A stretch of 40,964 nucleotides of DNA from Chloracidobacterium sp. (lineage in GTDB: Bacteria; Acidobacteriota; Blastocatellia; Pyrinomonadales; Pyrinomonadaceae), in assembly GCA_025362075.1 (NCBI GenBank), contig JANYIL010000214.1, positions 1 through 40,964 of the forward strand. The letters are read 5' to 3'. Position 1 is the stretch's first letter. Each line of letters starts with the position of its first letter. Below the pieces are notes generated by a model. The model worked only from the letters and a program-made list of their open reading frames with translations, ran no database searches and had not been told where the DNA came from. Made by a program: the position numbers and the translations under genes. This document shows positions 1 through 7,371 of the stretch, in pieces.

Positions 1-383
1 ATGACGATCTTGTCGCTCGGTTTAACATCCGACCACGGCGGTGCAATAATGAAATCGCCGATCTCGGTCGGCTTCCAATGCCGTTTCCATTCGGCCAGCC
101 AATCTTCGTTGACAACTTCCATCGACGTGATCGTATGGGCCGTTTTGGCTGGCAGATCATAAATCTTGAAACCAAGACCGATCTCGCGGAGCAGTTCACC
201 CGTATCAGGCAACTCGTGAAAATAACCGGTCACACGCAAACTCTCATTCGCCGACTTTCGCAGGCTGTCAACCTCGGTACCGAGCGCTTCGAGAGCGTTC
301 AGCCCGTATTGGACAGCATCGACAGCCGCCGCAGATGTCTCGACGTCAATCGCAAACCATTTTTGGGGCACGGGATCGCTCAT
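1..383 (-). CDS. prmA: Ribosomal protein L11 methyltransferase (5' part only)
   Basis: The N-terminal 127 codons of a PrmA-type protein are present; the rest lies beyond the left edge of the window. PrmA trimethylates ribosomal protein L11 using S-adenosylmethionine. The family signature is the segment reading NEDWLAEWKRHWKP followed by IGDFIIAPPW (about residues 90-117), which matches the linker ahead of the methyltransferase domain in PrmA. The SAM-binding part is not in view. The ATG at 383-381 overlaps the era stop codon in an ATGA arrangement, so the two are probably translationally coupled. I see this directly from the reverse strand; the function rests on family knowledge. Confidence 0.85.
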   Translation of the reverse strand, partial: MSDPVPQKWFAIDVETSAAAVDAVQYGLNALEALGTEVDSLRKSANESLRVTGYFHELPDTGELLREIGLGFKIYDLPAKTAHTITSMEVVNEDWLAEWKRHWKPTEIGDFIIAPPWSDVKPSDKIV

Positions 384-1279
384 TGGTGAATACCAATGTC
401 ATCGAGATCGCGTTCGCGATTGCGCCAATCCTCGACGACCTTGACGAATAGCTTGAGGAAGACTTTCTTACCCAAAAGCTTTTCGATATCGACCCGCGCC
501 TTGGTGCCGATATCTTTGATGCGAGAGCCCTGCTTGCCAATGATGATCTTCTTCTGCGACGAGCGCTCAACATAGATCGCGCAAAATATCCTTGTGAGCC
601 CCGGCTCGCTTTCATCAAAAACCTCGGTCACGACCGCCGTCACATACGGGATCTCTTCGCCGGTGGTTGCCAGGATCTTTTCCCTGACCATCTCAGCCGC
701 AATAGCCCGCGTCGATTGATCGGTCATCTCGTCGTCCGCGAATATCGGCTCGCCCGGTGGCAGATGCTTGACGATCTGGTCGAGAAGGTTGTCGATCGCG
801 TCACCCTTGAGCGCGGAAATGGGCACGATCTCGGCAAATTCAAATTCGGTCGAGTAATTCTCTATCAGCGGCAGCAGGGCGGCCTTGTCGTGGAGCTTGT
901 CGATCTTGTTCAGTACGAGCATGCTCGGCTTTTCCGCTTGTTTCACGAGGTCGAACACGAAACGGTCGCCGTTACCCGTCGAAACGGACGAGTCCCGCAT
1001 CAGCACGATCAGGTCGACCGTCATTATCGCGTCGTGCACGGCCGACATCATCCGCCGATTGAGCAGATGTCCGGGTTTATGCACGCCGGGCGTATCGATA
1101 AAAACTATCTGCCCACCCTCGCGATTGACGATGCCCTTGATTCGGTGACGTGTGGTCTGCGGCTTGTTTGAGACAGCCGCGATCTTTTCGCCGACGAGGC
1201 GATTGAGAAGTGTCGATTTTCCGGCATTTGGCCGGCCAATAAGAGCGACATAGCCGCTGCGAAAACTGGTCGATGACAT
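380..1279 (-). CDS. era: GTPase Era
   Basis: Era is an essential GTPase that binds the 3' end of 16S rRNA during 30S subunit maturation. The 299-residue length is normal. The G domain shows G1 GRPNAGKS (residues 16-23), G3 DTPG, G4 NKID and G5 SALKG. The C-terminal KH domain has the RNA-binding loop IIGKQGSRIKDIG near residue 247, and the protein ends at the usual VEDWR segment. The ATG at 1279-1277 gives the expected N-terminus directly before the G1 loop. It is followed by prmA with a 4-base overlap, forming a small translation-related operon. Nothing is missing from the catalytic motifs. Confidence 0.97.
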   Translation of the reverse strand: MSSTSFRSGYVALIGRPNAGKSTLLNRLVGEKIAAVSNKPQTTRHRIKGIVNREGGQIVFIDTPGVHKPGHLLNRRMMSAVHDAIMTVDLIVLMRDSSVSTGNGDRFVFDLVKQAEKPSMLVLNKIDKLHDKAALLPLIENYSTEFEFAEIVPISALKGDAIDNLLDQIVKHLPPGEPIFADDEMTDQSTRAIAAEMVREKILATTGEEIPYVTAVVTEVFDESEPGLTRIFCAIYVERSSQKKIIIGKQGSRIKDIGTKARVDIEKLLGKKVFLKLFVKVVEDWRNRERDLDDIGIHQ

Positions 1280-1422
1280 TAATTAAACGGTAGCAGAGTT
1301 TCCGGGCAATGCCCACTTACGGTTCGACTTCGGGGAGGAGTAGGCTTATACGCAACAAACGATCATTTGCTTGACAAAGATTAACGTCCGGCAGTGTTTC
1401 GAATCCATGGCAGGCAATGAGG

Positions 1423-3246
1423 TTACGGTTTTATAAGGCGTTGCTTCGCGTCCATAGCTTCGCGGTATGCTCCGTTTTTGACGTCGTTGAGCTTAATGGC
1501 CTCGTCGTAGAGCTTGATAGCGTAGTCGTTTTGATTAAAGAATTCGTAGATACGCCCGAGTGCGACAAATGTCAGTGACAGCAGAGCACTCTCGGTGTAC
1601 TGGTTGGCCGTTCTGAGTACGTTGCTGTAAGCGGTCTTGGCTTCGAGCAGTTTCTTGCCCTGAGCTTCCGCGTCGGTAATTCCCTCGGCCGAGAGGCTCG
1701 CGACCCGCCCCATGCTGTAATAGATCCGGGGCTCCGACGGATACTGGGTCAAAAGCTGCTTTAACTCAGCATTCGCCTTTGGCAGATCCTTGGCATCGAT
1801 CATCTTCTGAATTTCCAGAAGACGTGTCGTCACGGGATTTTCCGCAACGGTGAGGCGCGTTTCAGGATGAAGCTTACGCTCCTCGCGGGCAGCGAGAGCA
1901 CGCTTGCGGATGTCGCCGGAATTAGCTATGCGAGCCGTTTCTTTCGCCGGATCAAAGGTTGCTATCATTTCGCGTAGGGACGCCGCGATGTCGAAACCGG
2001 AATCTTCGACGCCCTTCAACTGCTCGGCAAAATAAAGCGACAGCACCGCGCCTTTTTGATAATCGTCGTACAACTGCAAAGTAGCCTCGTCGTCTAGCGA
2101 TACCTTAAATTTCTTGAGTTCGTCGGTGACCGCCCGTTTGTCGGTATCTATCTTTGCCTGCGCAACGTTTTGCGTCTTGCCGTTTTGCTGTAACTGATCT
2201 ATTTTCTGCCTCGCCTGGTCGGTCGCGATACGGATCTTTTCGAATTCGGCCTGCCGGACATCCACTGCGGCCACGAGCGAATGCGATAGGCACAGGAAAA
2301 TGTCAGGTGAAATATTTGGCAACGTTTTGCGCAGATCGTCGAGCAGCGGTTTAGCCCAATCGTGCATTGCCGAGATCTCCTTGGCCCGGCTAAGAACGAT
2401 CGGATCGACGACAAACTGTAGAAACGCCCGGCGGCCGTCGGAATTGCCGATAACCGTGTCGGGCGGAATGATTACGTAGTAATCGTCGCGAATGTTAAGA
2501 AAATTGATCGTACCCTTTGGTGCGAGGTTTTCGGGGACGACGTAGAAATGACGGTCGTGCTCGCGGGTCTCGATCTTGGTCAGAGTCTGCGTTTTGCTTG
2601 TCCCTTTTTTTGTCTCGATCTTAATCTTTTCGGAAAAAATTAGCTGCGGCCGGGTGTGGAGATAATCAAGCAAGTCGCCCACCATATCACGCGTCGATGA
2701 GCGCAGGTTCCCGTCGGCCAGCAATTTCCCGTCCTTTACGTAATCGTCGAGTTTTGAGCTAATCACGGACCGACGGTAAAATTCGCGGGTGAGCGGAGCA
2801 AAATCGAGTACGTCGAGCAGATTGCCGGGCAGATCATTGGTAATGATCGGATCGGCCAGCTCCGGCACCGGCGTCAGCGTGTAGGCCATCGAGATAAAAG
2901 GCGCAACAATCTCGGCGTCGGTCGCCTTGGCGTTACGTTTTTTGTATTGGAGCACAAAGCCCGAGATCTTTCGCCGAAGGTCTTCCGGCAGACTGGCATT
3001 ATCCTTCAACAATTGCGCGCGAAACTTCGCCCCCTGATCCGAAAGCGGCGTGTTGATCAGCTTTTCCTCAACGCCGGCAGCATTCGTCGTGGTCGCCATT
3101 TCGAGTGCCGCGAGGACGACGATAAGACGCTTATCCGGTTCGACGCGGACGCCGTAATTCGTCAGGTCAAAGCCGGGTGCCGGGGCCTGGCCCGAGACAC
3201 CCAGGGCGAAAATCGCCATCATCAAAAATAAAAAAACTCTCTTCAT
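1423..3246 (-). CDS. Secreted tetratricopeptide-repeat protein of unknown function
   Basis: A 607-residue protein. I place the start at the ATG at 3246, where the sequence MKRVFLFLMMAIFALGVSG makes a typical Sec signal peptide; the frame stays open about 45 codons further upstream, but that extension is not signal-like. The central part is charged and mostly alpha-helical in composition, and I recognise no enzyme motif in it. The last 130 residues look like TPR helices, for example PKANAELKQLLTQYPSEPRI and the terminal NDYAIKLYDEAIKL. It probably acts as a periplasmic or outer-surface scaffold. It is downstream of the STAS/RsbW pair on the same strand, with a 171-base gap, so a functional link is not shown. 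Confidence 0.8.
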   Translation of the reverse strand: MKRVFLFLMMAIFALGVSGQAPAPGFDLTNYGVRVEPDKRLIVVLAALEMATTTNAAGVEEKLINTPLSDQGAKFRAQLLKDNASLPEDLRRKISGFVLQYKKRNAKATDAEIVAPFISMAYTLTPVPELADPIITNDLPGNLLDVLDFAPLTREFYRRSVISSKLDDYVKDGKLLADGNLRSSTRDMVGDLLDYLHTRPQLIFSEKIKIETKKGTSKTQTLTKIETREHDRHFYVVPENLAPKGTINFLNIRDDYYVIIPPDTVIGNSDGRRAFLQFVVDPIVLSRAKEISAMHDWAKPLLDDLRKTLPNISPDIFLCLSHSLVAAVDVRQAEFEKIRIATDQARQKIDQLQQNGKTQNVAQAKIDTDKRAVTDELKKFKVSLDDEATLQLYDDYQKGAVLSLYFAEQLKGVEDSGFDIAASLREMIATFDPAKETARIANSGDIRKRALAAREERKLHPETRLTVAENPVTTRLLEIQKMIDAKDLPKANAELKQLLTQYPSEPRIYYSMGRVASLSAEGITDAEAQGKKLLEAKTAYSNVLRTANQYTESALLSLTFVALGRIYEFFNQNDYAIKLYDEAIKLNDVKNGAYREAMDAKQRLIKP

Positions 3247-3417
3247 TGATAAAATCGTTTCGATCCTAAAGAAATTCGCTCTAATTAAAGATGATGTTAG
3301 CTCCGTCAAAGATGTATTAAACCTGTCGCAAAAATGCGAAAGGATAAAGGAACAAACTGCTTTTCCTTTACCCTTGGTCAAAATTGCCGGACGTAATGCT
3401 AATGAGCGCCGCTCTAT

Positions 3418-3765
3418 TTAGTTATAGCTTGCAAGAGCCTCGCCTTCGTCATCGTAAACGTCGAAAACGGTCAAAAGCTTAGTAATCGCAAGGAGATCCT
3501 GGATCTTCTGTGTCAATTTCAAGAGCTTTAACGTGCCGCCTTCCTTTTTAACGGCAGTAAAGCTCGAAACCAGCTCACCGATACCGCTCGAATCAATATA
3601 CCCGACACCCGCCAGATTGAGCAGGATCTTGTTTTTGCCTTCGCCAAGCAATCGACGGATAGTCGTTCGCAGTGCAACGCTTCCCTCGCCGATCGTAACT
3701 TTGCCGCTAAGATCAAGGATCGTAACGTCGCCCGCCTGGCGTTCCGAAATTGTAATATCTGCCAT
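3418..3765 (-). CDS. STAS-domain anti-sigma factor antagonist (RsbV/SpoIIAA type)
   Basis: A 115-residue single STAS domain. Proteins of this family bind a kinase of the RsbW/SpoIIAB type and release its sigma-factor or effector partner; they are switched off when a conserved serine is phosphorylated. The segment [13 protein letters not shown] (about residues 56-68) contains the phosphorylatable serine motif DSSG. The start ATG at 3765 follows a strong ribosome site, AAGAGGAGA, eight bases upstream. It lies 85 bases downstream of the RsbW-like gene, consistent with one partner-switching operon. No sigma factor or PP2C phosphatase gene is beside it. Confidence 0.92.
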   Translation of the reverse strand: MADITISERQAGDVTILDLSGKVTIGEGSVALRTTIRRLLGEGKNKILLNLAGVGYIDSSGIGELVSSFTAVKKEGGTLKLLKLTQKIQDLLAITKLLTVFDVYDDEGEALASYN

Positions 3766-3850
3766 GTGTTTCTCCTCTTAACTTAATTATTAATTGCGAT
3801 AGCCGATTTTAGAACAATATCAATTCAAAAGTCCAAACTGCAATTGGTTA

Positions 3851-4261
3851 TTATCGCCGCTTCACCATTTTGACGACCATCCCTCCATCGTCGTGATTTG
3901 ACCAGCTCACTTCGTCCATAAACGAATTCATAAAGAGTATCCCGCGACCGCTTGCCTTCAAGAGATTTTCGGGATTCGTCGGATCCGGAATATCGTCAAC
4001 CGCAAAACCACTGCCATGGTCTCGAACCATTACCTCAAACCCGTCGGACGAATCGGCGAACGTAACCTCGACGTATTTCGACTCGTCAAATTTGTTGCCG
4101 TGCTTAACCGCATTGGCGACCGATTCGCGGATCGCAAGGTCGATGGCGGAGACGAAATCGTCACCAAAACCTCGGCTCTTGGCGAATTCGTCCGCTTCGA
4201 TCGCCGCTTGATCGACTGATTCGATGCGGCTTGGCAGCTTGATCTCTCTTATCTCAGACAC
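3851..4261 (-). CDS. RsbW-like anti-sigma factor / serine kinase (HATPase_c)
   Basis: A 136-residue GHKL ATPase domain of the RsbW/SpoIIAB kind, which phosphorylates its STAS antagonist. The N box reads RESVANAVKHGN (about residues 46-57), the G1 box VMVRDHGSGF (about 76-85), and the G2 region GRGILFMNSFMDE. The start is a GTG at 4261; no strong ribosome site precedes it. It is transcribed away from aroA. The STAS gene downstream is its likely substrate. The target of this kinase cannot be read from the window, since no general-stress sigma factor is adjacent. Confidence 0.9.
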   Translation of the reverse strand: MSEIREIKLPSRIESVDQAAIEADEFAKSRGFGDDFVSAIDLAIRESVANAVKHGNKFDESKYVEVTFADSSDGFEVMVRDHGSGFAVDDIPDPTNPENLLKASGRGILFMNSFMDEVSWSNHDDGGMVVKMVKRR

Positions 4262-4273
4262 AGTATGTTCTGT

Positions 4274-4303
4274 AAGTTAGCCGTTTAAGGCAGTTGCTGT
4301 CAA
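4274..4303 (-). promoter_or_regulatory. Candidate sigma-70-like promoter for the rsbW-STAS pair
   Basis: On the minus strand a perfect TTGACA (4303-4298) is followed after 18 bases by TAACTT (4279-4274), a weak -10. A start about seven bases on would leave almost no leader before the GTG at 4261. The -35 match is seen; the -10 is poor, so this is tentative. Confidence 0.3.
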
Positions 4304-4338
4304 GACAAAACAGCCAGTTTCGGTCTAAGATTGTAAAT

Positions 4339-5640
4339 ATGAAGATCAGCCCCGCGTCACACGTGCGCGGAACCATCCGGCTTCCCGGTGACAAATCGAT
4401 ATCCCACCGGGCGGCAATGCTGTCGGCAATGGCCGTCGGCGAGACGCGAATCGACAATTTCGCGTCGGCCGAGGACTGTGCCTCGACCATCTCGTGTCTC
4501 CGGTCTTTGGGCGTCGCGATAGAGCGCGCCGGCAATACCGTCGTCATAAATGGCGTCGGTAAAACGGGCTTTTTCCCGCCTGCTGGGCCATTGGATTGCG
4601 GTAATAGCGGCACGACCATGCGACTGCTTTCGGGGATCGTTGCCGGACAAGATTTTCCTTGCGTCCTCATCGGAGACGAATCACTGCAAATGCGGCCGAT
4701 GAAACGAATCATTGGGCCGCTCACCGAAATGGGAGCCGCGATCACATCCAACGACGGCCGGGCCCCGCTCAGCATATCCGGCAAAAACCCGTTGACGGCG
4801 ATTGAATATCGGCCACCCGTTGCGTCGGCTCAAATAAAATCATGCGTCTTGCTCGCCGGGCTTAATGCGGATGGCGAAACCACCGTTATCGAAACCGTCC
4901 AGACCCGCGACCACACCGAGCGAATGCTGCGTTGGTTTGGCGTTGATGTCGCCGCCACCGAAACTGAAGGCGGCTTGCGGATCACTGTCTCAGGTGACGC
5001 CGTACTCACGTCACGCGACCTCATTGTTCCGTCGGACATCTCGTCGGCGGCCTTCTTCATGGTCGCTGCGGCGTGCCTCCGGGGGTCCGACATCGTGCTG
5101 CCAAACGTCGGTTTCAATGCCAGCCGGGCGGCGATCTTTGATGTCCTTGGCGATCTGGGGGCCAACATGCGGTTGACAGGTCAGCGTGAAGTCAACAACG
5201 AACCGGTCGCCACCATCCGCACCCAAGGGGGGATTTCGGCCGCCAAAACACCTAGAGCGAACCTTGTAAACGGGCCCACGGTCGCCAATCTGGTCGACGA
5301 GGTCCCGATCCTCGCCGTGTTCGGCACTCAGATAGATGGCGGCATCGAAATACGCGATGCCGCCGAGCTTCGCGTTAAAGAATCCGATAGAATTGCGGCG
5401 ATCGTCGAAAATCTCCGCCGCATGGGGGCCACGGTCGAGGAATTTCCCGATGGCCTAAAGGTCGAACGTTCGGACCTCGCGGGAGCGGTGATCGATTCAT
5501 TCGGTGATCACCGCATAGCGATGGCATTCGCCGTCGCCGGCCTGCTCGCGAGCGGCGAAACGGAGATCACCCGTGCGGAATGCGCCGATATCTCATTTCC
5601 GGGCTTTTTTGATACGCTTGCCTCGATCACAGATGCGTAA
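4339..5640 (+). CDS. aroA: 3-phosphoshikimate 1-carboxyvinyltransferase (EPSP synthase)
   Basis: EPSP synthase joins shikimate 3-phosphate and phosphoenolpyruvate in the sixth step of the shikimate pathway (cytoplasm). The 433 residues from the ATG at 4339 match the family length; an in-frame ATG 45 bases upstream would add residues not typical of the family. Motifs seen: LPGDKSISHRA (residues 15-25), GNSGTTMRLLSG around residue 96, LQMRPMKR (substrate binding), RVKESDRI near residue 350, and the C-terminal DHRIAMAFAVAGL. It overlaps aroK by 8 bases, so the two form one operon for chorismate supply. It runs divergently from the rsbW-like gene. Confidence 0.97.
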   Translation: MKISPASHVRGTIRLPGDKSISHRAAMLSAMAVGETRIDNFASAEDCASTISCLRSLGVAIERAGNTVVINGVGKTGFFPPAGPLDCGNSGTTMRLLSGIVAGQDFPCVLIGDESLQMRPMKRIIGPLTEMGAAITSNDGRAPLSISGKNPLTAIEYRPPVASAQIKSCVLLAGLNADGETTVIETVQTRDHTERMLRWFGVDVAATETEGGLRITVSGDAVLTSRDLIVPSDISSAAFFMVAAACLRGSDIVLPNVGFNASRAAIFDVLGDLGANMRLTGQREVNNEPVATIRTQGGISAAKTPRANLVNGPTVANLVDEVPILAVFGTQIDGGIEIRDAAELRVKESDRIAAIVENLRRMGATVEEFPDGLKVERSDLAGAVIDSFGDHRIAMAFAVAGLLASGETEITRAECADISFPGFFDTLASITDA

Positions 5641-6148
5641 AGACACTCGCATAGCGTTGACTGGTTTCATGGGCGTCGGTAAATCGAGCGTCGCGCGGCA
5701 TCTGGCGCATGTATTGAAATGCCGTTGGATCGACCTCGACCGCGTAATCGAGGAGAATGCGGGAAGAATCGTGGCCGATATTATCGATCAGGACGGTATC
5801 GATTTTTACCGCACGCTCGAAGCTCAAAATCTGGAACGTGTCCTAAATGACACCGATTCCAATATACTGAGTCTCGGCGGCGGAACATGGACCGTTCCCG
5901 CCAACCGCGAACTGATAAAAGGCAATGGTTTTACCAGCGTCTGGCTCGAATCGTCGTTCGAGCATTGCTGGCTGAACATCACCTATTCGCGCAAGGATCG
6001 CCCGCTTGCCCGCGACAAAACGGCGACCCGCAAACTTTTTGAGGATCGGCAAAAGGTATATTGTCTAGCCGATTGGCATTTTATCGTCCGCGCTGATTAC
6101 ACCTCGTATCAGGTCGCAAAGCAGATCGCCGACGAAATTTTCTCGTGA
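5633..6148 (+). CDS. aroK: Shikimate kinase
   Basis: Shikimate kinase phosphorylates shikimate with ATP just before the AroA step. The 171-residue form starts at the ATG at 5633, inside the end of aroA (ATGCGTAA), which indicates translational coupling. The P-loop reads GFMGVGKSS (residues 11-19), followed by WIDLDRVIEE for Mg and shikimate contacts, FYRTLE with the shikimate-binding arginine, and LSLGGGTW. The lid segment carries RPLARD. All key residues are present. A longer reading from 5573 exists but lies wholly inside aroA. Confidence 0.94.
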   Translation: MRKDTRIALTGFMGVGKSSVARHLAHVLKCRWIDLDRVIEENAGRIVADIIDQDGIDFYRTLEAQNLERVLNDTDSNILSLGGGTWTVPANRELIKGNGFTSVWLESSFEHCWLNITYSRKDRPLARDKTATRKLFEDRQKVYCLADWHFIVRADYTSYQVAKQIADEIFS

Positions 6149-6164
6149 AATCCGCATTTTTATC

Positions 6165-6196
6165 TTGCGAAATTTTCTAATTTCAATCACTATAAT
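6165..6196 (+). promoter_or_regulatory. Candidate promoter ahead of the BON/LysM genes
   Basis: A perfect TATAAT at 6191-6196 lies in the AT-rich gap after aroK. The nearest -35-like hexamer is TTGCGA at 6165-6170, with a long 20-base spacer. This would give a leader of about 120 bases before the BON lipoprotein gene. The -10 is convincing, the -35 is not. Confidence 0.4.
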
Positions 6197-6325
6197 CTCA
6201 CTAATTAATTAGAGCTTGCCGCCGGGGTTTTTGGGGGCGAGTGTCGGTTGCTTAGGATCGCCTATATTCATTGGGTATTTGCGATAATAGACGTACATAA
6301 TAAACAGAATTTTTCGGGAGGAAAA

Positions 6326-6802
6326 ATGAAAGTTCAATTTTTAACAGTTCTAATGCTGGCGGTCGCTTTATTCATGAGCGCGTGCGGCAAGAGCGATGCT
6401 GACCTGACAAAAGCGGCCACCGACAAGCTGACCGCCGACAAGGTTACGGGCGTGACTGTCGCCGTCAAAGACGGCGTCGCCACGCTGACGGGCGAGGTTG
6501 CGGACATTACGGTTAAGAGCAAGGCTGAGACTTCTGTCAAAGCCGTCGAGGGCATCAAGTCGGTGACCAATAACTGCACAGTTAAACCACCGCCACCACC
6601 ACCGCCACCGTCACCGGACAAGATGCTTGAAGGCACGATCAACGAGTCGCTCAAGAAGAAAAACATCACCGGCGTAACCGTTGCGGTAGCTAACGGCGAA
6701 GTAACGCTGAGCGGAACAGTCGACAAGGCAAAGGTTGCCGAAGTCATGATGTCCGCAAACGAAGCCAAGCCTAAGAAAGTCATCAATAATCTCAACAAAT
6801 AG
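6326..6802 (+). CDS. Lipoprotein with two BON domains joined by a proline linker
   Basis: A 158-residue protein starting at the ATG at 6326, preceded by the ribosome site GGGAGGAAAA. The signal peptide ends in MSAC (Cys20), suggesting lipid anchoring. Two BON repeats follow: one around residues 25-75 (VTGVTVAVKDGVATLTGEV) and one around residues 100-155 (ITGVTVAVANGEVTLSGTV). They are separated by eight consecutive prolines. BON domains bind phospholipid or attach proteins to the envelope, as in OsmY. The LysM gene 16 bases downstream makes a likely two-gene envelope operon. The exact role is unknown. Confidence 0.88.
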   Translation: MKVQFLTVLMLAVALFMSACGKSDADLTKAATDKLTADKVTGVTVAVKDGVATLTGEVADITVKSKAETSVKAVEGIKSVTNNCTVKPPPPPPPPSPDKMLEGTINESLKKKNITGVTVAVANGEVTLSGTVDKAKVAEVMMSANEAKPKKVINNLNK

Positions 6803-6818
6803 GCCGACAGGAGGAAAT

Positions 6819-7193
6819 ATGTCACTACAAGAAAAATATCAATCACTTCTTGAACTCGCGAATTCCAACGGCACGACCTATACGCTAGAGGAAGGCGATG
6901 GAGTTTTACACATCAATGGTTCGGCCCCGGACGACGCGGCGAAAGCTGCTCTCTGGGCCGAATACGAAACCCTCGACCCTGGCTTTTCGTCGAGCGACCT
7001 GATCCTGAATGTCACCACCGGAGGGGGCGACGCCGGCGGCGGTGCCAATACATACACCGTCGAACCAGGCGACAGCCTGTCGAAGATCGGTGCCAAATAC
7101 GGCGTTGCATGGAAGGCGATCTTCGACGCCAACCGCGACACCATCCACAACCCGGATATGATCCATCCGGGACAGGAAATTAAGATTCCTTAA
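6819..7193 (+). CDS. LysM-domain protein (BON/LysM envelope protein)
   Basis: A 124-residue protein with a strong ribosome site, CAGGAGGAAAT, before the ATG at 6819. Residues 1-65 resemble a compact BON-like or related helical-beta module (DGVLHINGSAPDDAAKAALW). A Gly/Ala linker near residue 70 leads to a complete LysM domain (YTVEPGDSLSKIGAKYGV ... HPGQEIKIP). LysM binds peptidoglycan N-acetylglucosamine. No signal peptide is visible, as is common for this LysM family. It ends at a strong terminator and probably shares its transcript with the BON lipoprotein upstream. Confidence 0.9.
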   Translation: MSLQEKYQSLLELANSNGTTYTLEEGDGVLHINGSAPDDAAKAALWAEYETLDPGFSSSDLILNVTTGGGDAGGGANTYTVEPGDSLSKIGAKYGVAWKAIFDANRDTIHNPDMIHPGQEIKIP

Positions 7194-7216
7194 GTGGAAA
7201 CTTTGATAGTCTGATC

Positions 7217-7253
7217 TAAGCCTGCTCATCTCGATGGGCAGGCTTAATTTTTT
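7217..7253 (+). terminator. Rho-independent terminator after the LysM gene
   Basis: TAAGCCTGC (7217-7225) pairs perfectly with GCAGGCTTA (7238-7246). The stem can extend through a T-G pair and CAT/ATG to a CTCG loop. ATTTTTT follows at once. This is a textbook stem with a U-tract, 23 bases past the LysM stop codon. Confidence 0.9.
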
Positions 7254-7256
7254 CGC

Positions 7257-7313
7257 CACAAATCATACAAATAACAGGAACAGGAGATTCAATTCTCATT
7301 CGTGCCGTTCGTG
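7257..7313. repeat. Decayed inverted pair of an ACGAA-type spacer repeat
   Basis: The stretch 7257-7272 and the stretch 7298-7313 are imperfect inverted copies (about 10 of 16 positions agree). They resemble the better preserved paired element at 31241-31362. The element sits between the LysM terminator and nadB. Weak evidence, mainly by analogy with the other paired repeats. Confidence 0.3.
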
Positions 7314-7371
7314 TCATTAGGGGCTAATTTCTGATTCGATAGTTTGCTACTAATTTGCTACATTTCAGTTA

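Noticed and set aside
716-1171. 151-codon plus-strand open frame opposite era
   Set aside because: It mirrors a fully conserved Era reading and has no protein-like features of its own.
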